64,000 bases of DNA, from NCBI RefSeq assembly GCF_013362815.1, contig NZ_JABFVK010000067.1, positions 1 to 64,000 of the forward strand. The letters are read 5' to 3'. This DNA is from Hamadaea sp. (GTDB lineage Bacteria > Actinomycetota > Actinomycetes > Mycobacteriales > Micromonosporaceae). Made by a program: the position numbers and the translations under genes. This document shows positions 33,101 to 41,567 of the stretch, one piece after another; the stretch's first letter is position 1; every line of letters starts with the position of its first letter. Below the pieces are notes generated by a model, which did no database searches, was not told the DNA's origin, and saw nothing but the letters and a program-made list of their open reading frames with translations.

Positions 33101-35608
33101 CTAGAGGCGGGGGTCCACAGGTTCGGACTCGCTCGCCAGGATGGCGAAGACGAGTTCGTGCACCCGCCACAGCGGCCCGTCCGACGCGACGGCGTCGAGC
33201 GCCGCGAGCCCGAGCGCGTGTTCGCGCAGGGCGAGACCGCGCTTGCGGCCGAGACTGCGCTGCCGTAGCCGGGCGAGCTGGGTCGGCTCGGTGTAGCCGG
33301 GTCCGTAGATGATCCGCAGGTACTCCCGCCCCCGGCACTTGAGGCCGGGCTGATGCAGACCTCGTTCGCCGGTGACAGTGAGTCCGGCGTAGGGCTTGAC
33401 GACCATGCCTTCGCCGCCGGATTCGGTCAGTGACAGCCACCAGTCCGTCACGGCGGCCACGTCAGCCGGTGACTTCGGATCGGCGACAAGGCGACGGGTC
33501 GGCGTGAACGTCTTCGGGTCGGCGGCCACGAGGCGGTCGGCGATGGACAGGTGCCACCCGTGGTCGCGGTCGTAGAAACCCGGCCCCAGGACGGCGAACG
33601 GAGCCAACGTGACTCCGTCCAGACCGGACGTCGGGCGTACGTAGGCGCGGTAGGCCGAGGTAAATGCCTCCACATCGGACAGGCCGTCGGCCAGCCGAGC
33701 CTGGAGCGCCGAGATATCCAAGCCACGAGAAGCCGCCGACGACAGAACGGACAGGGCAGCGGGGAGCACCGACCGCCCAGCCGCACCGACCGCGGCGTAC
33801 TGCTGAATCAGCGTGTCGGCCTTGGCCGACCAGGGCAGCAGTTCGCAGTCGAGCAGCAGCCAATCGGTGCCCAGTTCGTCCCAAAGTCCGGCCGACTCCA
33901 CGGCGGTACGCACCGACGCCAGCAGTTCCTCGGTCATCTCAGGCCCGAAGAACGATCGCCCCGTACGCGTATAGATCGCCCCGGAAGCCCCATCCTCGGG
34001 AAAGCGCGACGGGACGTCGGCCGACTTGCTCACGAGGACGACCGCACGGGAGCCCATGTGCTTCTCCTCGCAGACGACGCGGTCGATCCCGGCTGCGGCG
34101 TAGTCGGCCAACGCCGCCGTCGGATGTTCGAGGTATCCGTCGACTGTGGACGTCGAGGCCGGGGCCATTGTCGGAGGCAGCCACATCAGCCAGCGCGGGT
34201 CGACGGCGAACCGGCTCATCACCTCCAGCGCCGCAGCCGAGTGCTCCGCGCGTACGGTCATCGTGCCGTGCCCGGTCTCGATGTGACGGCGACCGGTCAC
34301 CGACTTCAAGTCGAGCGCGCGAGCGACGACCGGCTCGGCGGGCGCGAGCGGCCGGGCCGGCGCGTAGTGCTCGCGTACTGCGGGCACGGTGACGAGCTGC
34401 CGCTCCGGGTAGCGCAATGCGGTCAGCTTGCCACCGAACACGCAGCCGGTGTCGAGGCAGATCGTGTTGTTGACCCATTCCGGCTCGATCGTCGGCGTGT
34501 GTCCATAGACGACCATTGCCTTGCCGCGGTACTCCTGCGCCCACGGGTACCGCACCGGCAGGCCGTATTCGTCGGTCTCCCCCGTCGTGTCGCCGAACAT
34601 CGCGAAGCTGCGGACCCGGCCGGACGCCCGCCCGTGGTACTCCTCCTTCAGCCCGGCGTGCGCGACCACAAGCCGTCCCTCATCCAGGACGTAGTGGCTG
34701 ATCAGACCGGTCAGGAACGGCTCCAGGCCGTCGACCGGGTCCCGGTCGAGCTGCTCCAGCGTCTCCGCGAGGCCGTGGCGTACCTGCACGTTGCGGCCCT
34801 GCAGCTTCTTCAGGAGCTTCGCTTCGTGGTTACCCGCCACACACAGTGCGGTGCCGGCCGCGACCATGCCCATGACCAGGCGCAAGACCGCAGGCGAGTC
34901 CGGTCCGCGGTCCACCAGGTCGCCGACGAACACGGCGATACGCCCAGCGGCGTGCACGGCGTTCACCACCCGGCCGCGCTCGTCCCGTTCGACGGTGTAG
35001 CCGAGTTCGGCCAGCAACGAGAGCAGCTCCTCGAAGCAGCCGTGCACGTCGCCGATCAGGTCGAAGGGCCCGGTCAATTCCCGGCGGTCGTTGAAGAGCT
35101 TCTCGTATCGCAGCTCGATGCTCTCGACCTGCTCTGGGCGTACAATATGGATCTTCCGAAACCCTTCACGGCCGAGAGAGCCCAGCGAGCGCCGCAGGTC
35201 ACGATGCTGGCGGCGGACCACCTCACGGCCGAAGGTGCGATCGGGCCGCTCCTGGGTACGTTCCCAGCAGGTGGCCTCGGGGGTGTCGAGGACGATCGCG
35301 ACCGGCAGGACGTCGTGCTCGCGCGCGAGTTTGACCAGCTCGGCCCGGGCGTGGTGCTGCACGTTCGTGGCGTCGACTACGGTGAGGCGACCACCACGCA
35401 GCCGCTTGCCCGCGATGTAGTGCAGCGCCTCGAAGGCGTCTTTGGTGATGGTCTGGTCGTTCTCGTCATCGGCGAGCAGACCGCGGAAGGCGTCGGAAGA
35501 AAGCACCTGCGTCGGCCGGAAATGGCGGCGGGCGAAGGTCGATTTGCCGGAACCGCTCACGCCGACCAGGACCACGAGCGACAGCTCGGGAATGTCCAAT
35601 GTAGTCAC
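33101..35608 (-). CDS. pnkp: Polynucleotide kinase-phosphatase-ligase of bacterial RNA repair
   Basis: 835 residues from GTG 35608 (GGAGG upstream). The kinase P-loop is GVSGSGKS (16-23). The metallophosphatase motifs are GDVHGC (186-191), GDLVDRGP (229-236) and GNHE (259-262). The adenylyltransferase has EEKHMGSR with Lys516 as AMP acceptor. It heals and seals broken tRNAs together with Hen1, whose gene overlaps by four bases (GTGA). The upstream frame extension to 35752 is inside hen1 and was rejected. The operon sits between two 87-bp direct repeats. Confidence 0.96.
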   Translation of the reverse strand: MTTLDIPELSLVVLVGVSGSGKSTFARRHFRPTQVLSSDAFRGLLADDENDQTITKDAFEALHYIAGKRLRGGRLTVVDATNVQHHARAELVKLAREHDVLPVAIVLDTPEATCWERTQERPDRTFGREVVRRQHRDLRRSLGSLGREGFRKIHIVRPEQVESIELRYEKLFNDRRELTGPFDLIGDVHGCFEELLSLLAELGYTVERDERGRVVNAVHAAGRIAVFVGDLVDRGPDSPAVLRLVMGMVAAGTALCVAGNHEAKLLKKLQGRNVQVRHGLAETLEQLDRDPVDGLEPFLTGLISHYVLDEGRLVVAHAGLKEEYHGRASGRVRSFAMFGDTTGETDEYGLPVRYPWAQEYRGKAMVVYGHTPTIEPEWVNNTICLDTGCVFGGKLTALRYPERQLVTVPAVREHYAPARPLAPAEPVVARALDLKSVTGRRHIETGHGTMTVRAEHSAAALEVMSRFAVDPRWLMWLPPTMAPASTSTVDGYLEHPTAALADYAAAGIDRVVCEEKHMGSRAVVLVSKSADVPSRFPEDGASGAIYTRTGRSFFGPEMTEELLASVRTAVESAGLWDELGTDWLLLDCELLPWSAKADTLIQQYAAVGAAGRSVLPAALSVLSSAASRGLDISALQARLADGLSDVEAFTSAYRAYVRPTSGLDGVTLAPFAVLGPGFYDRDHGWHLSIADRLVAADPKTFTPTRRLVADPKSPADVAAVTDWWLSLTESGGEGMVVKPYAGLTVTGERGLHQPGLKCRGREYLRIIYGPGYTEPTQLARLRQRSLGRKRGLALREHALGLAALDAVASDGPLWRVHELVFAILASESEPVDPRL

Positions 35609-36999
35609 CGGTTTGCCTCCTTCGTGAACAGGGCGAGCTGGGTCGGAGTACCTACCTCGGGGTCGTCGTCGCCGACGCCGCGGAACTCGACGCGATAGCC
35701 GTGGCGCGCCGAGACGCCACCGGCCCAGGCCGCGAACTGCGCACGCGTCCACTCGAACCGGTGGTCGCCGTGCCGATGACTGCCCTCGGGCAGCGACTCG
35801 TAGCGGACGTTGTACTCGACATTGGGCGTGGTCACGACGACCGCGCCGGGCTGGGCGTGGGCGAACACCGCATCCTCCAACGCGGGCAGCCGCGCCTCGT
35901 CGACGTGCTCGATGACCTCCATCAGCACGGCCGCGTCGTAACCGCGCAGCCGGTCGTCGCGGTAGGTCAGCGCCGACTGAATGAGCTTGATCCGGGCCTT
36001 CTGCCGATCGGGCAGCCGGTCGAGCCGAATGCGGCGGGCGGCAATCTCGAGCACCGCCGGCGACACGTCCGCCCCGACGATCTGGGTGAACCGCCGATCA
36101 CGCAGCAAGTCGCCGATCAGCGCGCCCGGACCGCAGCCGAGGTCGAGCACCTTCGTCGCGCCCGTGTCCGCCAGCGCGGCCAGCACAGCCGCCCGCCGCA
36201 CGGCGTTGAGCGGCTTGCGCTTCTCGTCGGGCTCCTCCTTCTCCGGCTCGACCGAATCGGGTTCGTCGGTCGCGAGCTGGTTGAGGGCGCGTTCGGTGAG
36301 CGCACGGCTGTGTACCAGGTAGCGCCGCGTGATCAGGGCGCGCTCGGGATGAGTGGCGAGCCAGCCGTCGCCCGCGCGCAACAGCTTCTCGATCTCGTCG
36401 GGCGCGACCCAGTAGTGCTTGGCATCGTCCAGCACCGGCAGCAGCACATAGAGGTGGTTGAGCGCGTCGGCTAGGCGTACGCGTCCGGTCAGGCGGATGT
36501 CGGCGTAGCGGCTCGTGCCCCACTCGGGCAGCTGCTCGTCCAGCGGGATGGACGAGGCTTCGACGACCCAGCCCAACGGCGCGAACAATCGCTCGGCGAC
36601 CGCCGGCCCGCCCTTGCACCGCAACACCGGTACGCGAATCTCCAGCTGGACCGGGGTTTCCGCCAACTCCGGGCGATCCTTCGAACTGCCCCGCATCGCC
36701 GACCGGAATGCCCGGTTCATCGCCGCCACCAGCAGGCTGGACGCCGCGTACGCCCGATCGTTGACGTATCGGTTGAGTTGCCCCGCCGCGTCCTTCCGAG
36801 TCTCCGCCAGTGCCTGCGGATCGACCTCCAGGAGCAGGGCCGCCGTGCAGCGCTGCGGCGTCGCCTCCGGGAACAGGACCGTCGCCTCGCCCCACGGCAG
36901 ATCGAAACGATGCACCCGATCGGGGTGCTTGACCAGCAGGTAGCCGAGATCGGTCCCGGGTGTCTCCGGGGTCCCCGTCATCGTGATCGTCAGCAGCAC
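35605..36999 (-). CDS. hen1: 3'-terminal RNA ribose 2'-O-methyltransferase
   Basis: 464 residues, standard bacterial Hen1 length. The N-terminal half is the Pnkp-interacting domain. The SAM-binding motif is DLGCGPG (286-292), and the Mg-binding set is EVIEH (Glu361, Glu364, His365) with the later HRHGDH cluster (about 408-413). It methylates the 2'-OH at the break before ligation so that the repaired RNA resists recutting. The start is GTG 36999 or ATG 36981 (MTGTPETPG). It is the first gene of a hen1-pnkp operon. Confidence 0.95.
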   Translation of the reverse strand: MLLTITMTGTPETPGTDLGYLLVKHPDRVHRFDLPWGEATVLFPEATPQRCTAALLLEVDPQALAETRKDAAGQLNRYVNDRAYAASSLLVAAMNRAFRSAMRGSSKDRPELAETPVQLEIRVPVLRCKGGPAVAERLFAPLGWVVEASSIPLDEQLPEWGTSRYADIRLTGRVRLADALNHLYVLLPVLDDAKHYWVAPDEIEKLLRAGDGWLATHPERALITRRYLVHSRALTERALNQLATDEPDSVEPEKEEPDEKRKPLNAVRRAAVLAALADTGATKVLDLGCGPGALIGDLLRDRRFTQIVGADVSPAVLEIAARRIRLDRLPDRQKARIKLIQSALTYRDDRLRGYDAAVLMEVIEHVDEARLPALEDAVFAHAQPGAVVVTTPNVEYNVRYESLPEGSHRHGDHRFEWTRAQFAAWAGGVSARHGYRVEFRGVGDDDPEVGTPTQLALFTKEANR

Positions 37000-37073
37000 C
37001 GGGCAATGGTGCGGGTTATCTTCGCAGCTTGCAAACCCTTTCGGCGCCTCTTCCCGCGCCGCCTTCCGCGCTG

Positions 37074-37160
37074 GACACCGCGCGTTCCCTGCGGATCACA
37101 GTTGCGCATGCTTCCGCTGCCGCTTGAAGCATGCATAACCGTGATCTGCAACTGTCGGGG
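37074..37160. repeat. 87-bp direct repeat copy 2, with palindromic element B2
   Basis: It matches 33014-33100 at 83 of 87 positions. The palindrome arms 37094-37114 and 37126-37146 match at 18 of 21. It lies between the hen1 start and the stop of the SRPBCC gene. Together with copy 1 it brackets the RNA repair operon. Confidence 0.92.
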
Positions 37161-37161
37161 G

Positions 37162-37620
37162 TCAGCGGGTGGGGCGATGCCGGGCGGCCAGCTCGTCGGT
37201 CAGCCGTCCGGCGGCCACCGCCCACAGCCGCTGGAAGCGCCGCCGCAGAAGCCAGGCGAGTAGCGTACGGTCGAACAGGCCGACGAAGCCGCGGCGCGGC
37301 TCGTAACGGGCGTAATTCTGCAGCCAGGTGCCGTCGGCGAGCTCGGCGAAGACTCGCTCGTGCTCGATCTCGGGCAGCCCGTCGGACCGGGCGACCTCTC
37401 GCAGCAGCCGCGGCTGGTCGAAGTCGAGCAGCTCATGATGTTGCGTCCGGCCACCCCGCAACCGCAGTACGCAGCGCCCGCCCGGTTTGTCCCAGCCGTC
37501 GAGGTCGTCGATCGCCTCGATCTCCGGTTGTAGTGCCGGCCAGTTCCGCGGGTCGGCCAGGTAGGCGAAGACCTCGTCACGCGGGAACGGCACGATCGAT
37601 CCGAACGGGAACTCGGGCAT
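37162..37620 (-). CDS. SRPBCC family protein
   Basis: 152 residues from ATG 37620, with GGGGGAGG five bases upstream. PEFPFGSIVPFPRDEVFAYLADPRNW (by position 2-27) is the START-like N-terminal strand-helix of polyketide cyclase/dehydrase-type SRPBCC proteins. The C-terminal helix FDRTLLAWLLRRRFQRLW is amphipathic. It probably binds a hydrophobic ligand; no enzyme role is assignable. It is not linked by overlap to other genes. Confidence 0.8.
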   Translation of the reverse strand: MPEFPFGSIVPFPRDEVFAYLADPRNWPALQPEIEAIDDLDGWDKPGGRCVLRLRGGRTQHHELLDFDQPRLLREVARSDGLPEIEHERVFAELADGTWLQNYARYEPRRGFVGLFDRTLLAWLLRRRFQRLWAVAAGRLTDELAARHRPTR

Positions 37621-37695
37621 GCATGCCTCCCCCGTGGTCCGCACGGTCTAGGGATGCGCGGCTTCCTCTTAGGATGCGCACCTTCCCCGTCGCCT

Positions 37696-37739
37696 GGATC
37701 GGCCGAATGGTCGCCCGGCCCGGCAGGATCGGCCGAATG
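37696..37739. repeat. Direct repeat GGATCGGCCGAATG upstream of SRPBCC gene
   Basis: Two perfect 14-base copies at 37696-37709 and 37726-37739, three helical turns apart, in the 180-base gap between the tetR stop and the SRPBCC start. GGATGCGC is also repeated at 37647-37678. They may be regulator sites. Confidence 0.5.
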
Positions 37740-37800
37740 CGTTCTCCCACAGCGACAGCCGGGCGGGCGCGCGGCGAGCGGGACGGCCGGTCGAGGCCGT

Positions 37801-38418
37801 TTAGAGGGACGGCCGGCTGCGCAGGACCGCGACGAGCCCGGCCTGGACTTCCTCGACCGGACGCTCGGGCGAGAAGATCAGCCAGTCGAGCGCGACGACC
37901 AGACCCGCTCCGAACAGCGCCGACGCCGAGATCCGGGGGTCCAGCTCCGGCGGGAAGTCGCCCGACTCCACTCCCGCTTGGAGCACTTCTGCGATCACGC
38001 TGATGGCTTGTTCGCGTACCAGGAGGATGGTCTGCTGCCATTCGCGGTTGGTCCGCCACATCTCGGCCAGCAGTAGTTGCGCGAAGGCTTGATAGCGCTG
38101 GATGTAGGACAGCTGCGCGCCGATCAGCGCGGTGATCGCCTCCCGGGGCGGCAGGCCTTCGATCGCGGCTCGCGACTCCTCCGCGAGCAGCCCGACGCCG
38201 TAGCGCAGCAGTTCCTCGTAGAGCGCGGTCTTGGACGCGAAGTTGTAGAACACCGTGCCCTTGGCGACGCCGGCTCGCTCGGCGATCTCGTCGACGGTGG
38301 TCGCGGTGAAACCCTGCTCCGCGATGAGCCCGACGGCGGCCTCGAAGATCTTCAGCCGAGTCGCGTCGCGTCGCCGAGTACGCCCGTCAGGCGAGTTGGA
38401 GAGGGTACGCCGTTCCAC
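37801..38418 (-). CDS. TetR/AcrR family regulator of the YhgE operon
   Basis: 205 residues from GTG 38418. The helix-turn-helix is at about residues 20-65 (TTVDEIAERAGVAKGTVFYN). The C-terminal helical domain ends in LIFSPERPVEEVQAGL. The start is weak (GGGGG is one base away), and in-frame GTGs exist upstream inside element D4. It follows the YhgE-like and ATPase genes in the same direction and probably represses them through the operator at 41399-41412. Confidence 0.88.
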   Translation of the reverse strand: MERRTLSNSPDGRTRRRDATRLKIFEAAVGLIAEQGFTATTVDEIAERAGVAKGTVFYNFASKTALYEELLRYGVGLLAEESRAAIEGLPPREAITALIGAQLSYIQRYQAFAQLLLAEMWRTNREWQQTILLVREQAISVIAEVLQAGVESGDFPPELDPRISASALFGAGLVVALDWLIFSPERPVEEVQAGLVAVLRSRPSL

Positions 38419-38451
38419 ACCCCCAGTCTCACATGCCCGGTTTCCGACGGA

Positions 38452-38535
38452 GTCGATCACCCGCTCGCGGAGTTGATCAGGGAGCCCGGGACACGACACG
38501 CCGGACGACCGGGACCACAGGTTCATGATCAACGC
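38452..38535. repeat. GTTGATCATGAAC-family element, copy D4
   Basis: Ends GTCGATCA (38452-38459) and TGATCAAC (38526-38533), with GTTCATGATCAACGC next to the stop of the YhgE-like gene. It is the closest relative of element D5 (19762-19845). It lies between the YhgE-like and tetR genes of one operon. Confidence 0.65.
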
Positions 38536-40679
38536 TAAGGGAGGGTGGGGTGGAGGGTGCGAAGGGTGAGGCGGCGCGAGCGACGCGCGGCGTACGCCGT
38601 CAGAGCGAAGCAAGCGAAGCCGAAAGAGGCGAGCACAGCGAGCGCAACCCCGACGGAGGAGAGGGAACCGCCGACGGTCAGCCGCCGCAAGGCTCCGATG
38701 ACGTAGGTCATGGGCAGCCAAGGGTGCAACGCCTGGAAGAACCCGGGTGAGGTCTGCACCGGATACGTGCCGCCGGACGAGGTCAGCTGCAACATGAGCA
38801 GTGCCAGCGCGACGAGCCGGCCCGGCGTACCGAGGACGGCGCCCAGCATCTGCAGGATCGCGGTGAACGTCAGGGACGTGGCGACGAGCAGCCCGAGTGT
38901 GCCGAGCGGGTGGACCGGGATCAGGCCGAGGGCGTACCGGAGGACCAGGTAGAGCACGATCGCCTGGGCGGTGCCGACGACGGCGGCGGGGACGAATCCG
39001 GCGTACGCCACGCGCCAAGCGGGCGCGCCCGAGATGGCATGCCGCCGGGTCAGCGGACGCAACAGCATGTAGGTGAGCATCGCGCCGACCCACAACGCCA
39101 GCGACAGGAAGTACGGCGCGAAACCGACGCCATAAGTAGCGGCCGCATGCCGGGTGTCACGCTGAAGCGCCACCAGATCGCCGAGCACACCGGATCGCGT
39201 GGCCCGATCGTCGGCGTCGTAACCGGGAATCCGTGCAGCTCCGTCGGCCAGCCCGTCGGCCAGTCGCGCCGCGCCGGAGTCCAGCGTCGCCAAGCCGGTG
39301 GCCAGGGTGCGCGTGCCGGTGGCGAGGTCGGCCAATCCGCCGTCCAGCTGCCGGGCTCCCGACGAGAGCCGGTAAAGCCCGCCCGACAACTGGTGCGCGC
39401 TGGTCGCTGCGGTGTGCGTACCCTCTTGCAATTGAGAAGCGCCACTGGCTAGTGCCGTAAGTCCGGCGGCCAGCTGGTCCACTTGGGACCGGGCGGCGGC
39501 GACGCGGTCGGCGAGCGTGGGCGCTGCCTCAGCCACGGCGCGGGCTTGCGCCGCCACGCTGCGCAACTGGCCCGCGAGCCGGTCCAAGTCCGCGGACTGG
39601 AGCCGTCCGCGCAGGTCACGGGCGGTCTGCGCGGCTTCGGCGGCGGCCTGGCGGGTGGCGATGAAGGCCGCGTCGTGCGCGAGCTCCGGGTTCGCCGCGA
39701 CCAACGAGTCCAGTTTCGCCTCGACCTCAGCGGTACGCACAACGGCGCGGTCGGCGACCGTAGGCAATTCGTCGAGGTGATCGGCGATCGCTTCGGCTCC
39801 GGCGGCGATGGCGGTCGCAGCCGCCGCGATGTCGTCGGCGTGCTCGCGGAGGACCGGTTCGGCGGCGTTGGCCGCCTTGTCCACGAGCGCCGCGAGCTGG
39901 CGACCACCGGCCGCCGCTTTCGCCGTGCCATCGGCGAGCTGGTCGGAGCCGGCGGCCAGAGTGTCCAAACCGGACGCCAGCTGAGCCGAGCCGGAGGCCG
40001 CGGTGGCGGTGCCGTCGGCCAGCTGCCCGGCGCCGTTCTCCGCCTGACCGGCGCCGTCGGCGAGCTTGCCTGCGCCCGCGTTCGCGTCGTCCGCGCCGTC
40101 GGCGAGCCGGGCGGCACCGTCGGCGGCCTCGGCGGTCTGCGTCTTGAGGTCGGTGAAGCCGAGCAGCATCCGGTCGAAGTACTTCACGGCGGCGCTGCTC
40201 GCCGCGGCCGCCCGGATCTCGGTGAACGCGCTGCGAGCCAGCAACCCGGACAGGTAGTTGGTGCTGTCGTCGCTGGTGACCTCCAGGCGACCGGCCAGCG
40301 CAGTACGACCGGGGTCCGGCGCGTCGGCCAAATGCTGCGAGAAGTCCGCCGGGATCACGAGGACGAGGTGGTACTCCCCGGCCGCCAGACCGCGCTCGGC
40401 GTCGGCCCGAGTGGTCGGAACCCAGCCGAAGACCTGGCGATCCTCGAGCTCGTCCGCGAGGTCTTGTCCCGCGTGCACGATGTCCCCGTCGCTCGTCGCG
40501 GCCGGCCGATCCTCCTGGACCAACGCGACCGGGATGCGCTTGAGGTTGCCATAGGGATCCCAGAAGGCGGCAAGGTAGAGCGCGCCGTAGAGCAGCGGTA
40601 CGACGGTGAGGACGGCGAGCGCGGCCCGGGTCAGCCGATGACGGCCGAATCGGCGCAGCTCCGAGCGAGCAGGGCTCAT
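38535..40679 (-). CDS. YhgE/Pip-like membrane protein (ABC-2 type)
   Basis: 714 residues. One N-terminal membrane helix (about 18-40) is followed by a long extracytoplasmic part. The start of that part is the YhgE N-terminal domain (AFWDPYGNLKRIPVALVQED). Then come many LADGA/LASGL-type short repeats (about 190-440) forming an extended coil. The C-terminus has about five or six membrane helices of ABC-2 type. Relatives act in export of proteins (ESAT-6-like) or as phage receptors (Pip). Its ATG overlaps the ATPase gene's TGA (ATGA). Confidence 0.88.
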   Translation of the reverse strand: MSPARSELRRFGRHRLTRAALAVLTVVPLLYGALYLAAFWDPYGNLKRIPVALVQEDRPAATSDGDIVHAGQDLADELEDRQVFGWVPTTRADAERGLAAGEYHLVLVIPADFSQHLADAPDPGRTALAGRLEVTSDDSTNYLSGLLARSAFTEIRAAAASSAAVKYFDRMLLGFTDLKTQTAEAADGAARLADGADDANAGAGKLADGAGQAENGAGQLADGTATAASGSAQLASGLDTLAAGSDQLADGTAKAAAGGRQLAALVDKAANAAEPVLREHADDIAAAATAIAAGAEAIADHLDELPTVADRAVVRTAEVEAKLDSLVAANPELAHDAAFIATRQAAAEAAQTARDLRGRLQSADLDRLAGQLRSVAAQARAVAEAAPTLADRVAAARSQVDQLAAGLTALASGASQLQEGTHTAATSAHQLSGGLYRLSSGARQLDGGLADLATGTRTLATGLATLDSGAARLADGLADGAARIPGYDADDRATRSGVLGDLVALQRDTRHAAATYGVGFAPYFLSLALWVGAMLTYMLLRPLTRRHAISGAPAWRVAYAGFVPAAVVGTAQAIVLYLVLRYALGLIPVHPLGTLGLLVATSLTFTAILQMLGAVLGTPGRLVALALLMLQLTSSGGTYPVQTSPGFFQALHPWLPMTYVIGALRRLTVGGSLSSVGVALAVLASFGFACFALTAYAARRSRRLTLRTLHPTLP

Positions 40680-41377
40680 CGGGTGATCTCCACGATCTGA
40701 TCGGGGGCGTACGCCGTCGCTTCGCGCACGGTCAGCACGACGGCGCAGCCGGTGGCTCGCAACGCGTCGGCCAGCTCGGCCTGTTCGTCGGCGGTGAGCT
40801 GGACGTCGGCGTCGTCGACGGCGATCACCGCCGGGTCGGCGAGCCGGGCCAGCTCGATCATGAGCAGATGGCGGTCCAGCGGCGTGAGGTCGCGCGCCTT
40901 CGTGCCCGGGTCGAACGGCAGCCGCCGCTCGGCGTCGGCCAGCCTGGCCTGGCGTTCTTCCCGGCGCGCCCGCGTGGGCAGGCCGACCGGGCGGAGCAGC
41001 CGGAGGCGTTCGCCGAGGTGTTCCCGGGCGGTCAGCATCGGCTCCGGCTCGTGTACGCCCCGGACCAGCCCGAGCGCGGTCTTCGCCCGTTCGACGGCGC
41101 CGTCGCTGTGGCGGAAGTTCCCCATCAGGGAGAGCAGGGCGGCCGTCCGGCCGCTGCCGGGTGCTCCCGAGAGCGCCACCAGCTCGCCGGGCCGGACCGC
41201 CAGGTCGAACGGCCGGAACACTGTCCCTTTCGTCCGGTCGGCGCGCCTCGCACGGCCGGGGGCTTGATGACCGAGCCCGCGGGCCGCCAGGACCGGGGCG
41301 GGCACCGCGGGCTCTGCAGTTTCGTCCTCCTCGAGCGGCTGTTCGACGTCGACGCGTCCCTCATCGCTTGACGCCAT
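40676..41377 (-). CDS. Degenerate ABC-type ATPase paired with YhgE-like protein
   Basis: 233 residues from ATG 41377 (GGAG upstream). The P-loop is GAPGSGRT (71-78), with Arg where the Walker A Lys is expected. No LSGGQ signature is visible; the aligned segment reads LTPLDRHLLMIELARLAD. A Walker B-like strand ends VIAVDDAD. It may bind rather than hydrolyse ATP, or be a structural partner of the overlapping YhgE-like gene. The upstream frame extension crosses the operator and was rejected. Confidence 0.8.
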   Translation of the reverse strand: MASSDEGRVDVEQPLEEDETAEPAVPAPVLAARGLGHQAPGRARRADRTKGTVFRPFDLAVRPGELVALSGAPGSGRTAALLSLMGNFRHSDGAVERAKTALGLVRGVHEPEPMLTAREHLGERLRLLRPVGLPTRARREERQARLADAERRLPFDPGTKARDLTPLDRHLLMIELARLADPAVIAVDDADVQLTADEQAELADALRATGCAVVLTVREATAYAPDQIVEITR

Positions 41378-41398
41378 CACCGCTCCAGAGAAACTTAA

Positions 41399-41412
41399 AC
41401 TGACTGGTCGGT
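41399..41412. promoter_or_regulatory. TetR-type operator before the ATPase-YhgE-tetR operon
   Basis: ACTGACTGGTCGGT is an imperfect palindrome (10 of 14 symmetric positions), of the common TetR type, 22 bases upstream of the ATPase ATG. A further GGTA-N8-TACC dyad overlaps its right end. The third gene of the operon is a TetR regulator, the likely binder. Confidence 0.6.
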
Positions 41413-41567
41413 ACAGAAACATACCGCACGGTCGTCCCATTCGCCACACGGGGCGCGTAGTTGAGCCGTTGCTGCTGGTAAACATGGCCACAGACCGATG
41501 TTTCCGACCGGTAACTTTCGACCGAACGGCTATGGCAGCAGGCCTTTTCGCCGTCAACACTGGTTCG

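Noticed and set aside
33551-35698. 715-residue plus-strand frame opposite pnkp
   Set aside because: Low-complexity Arg/His/Gly-rich antisense product of a well-conserved pnkp gene; typical of high-GC DNA.
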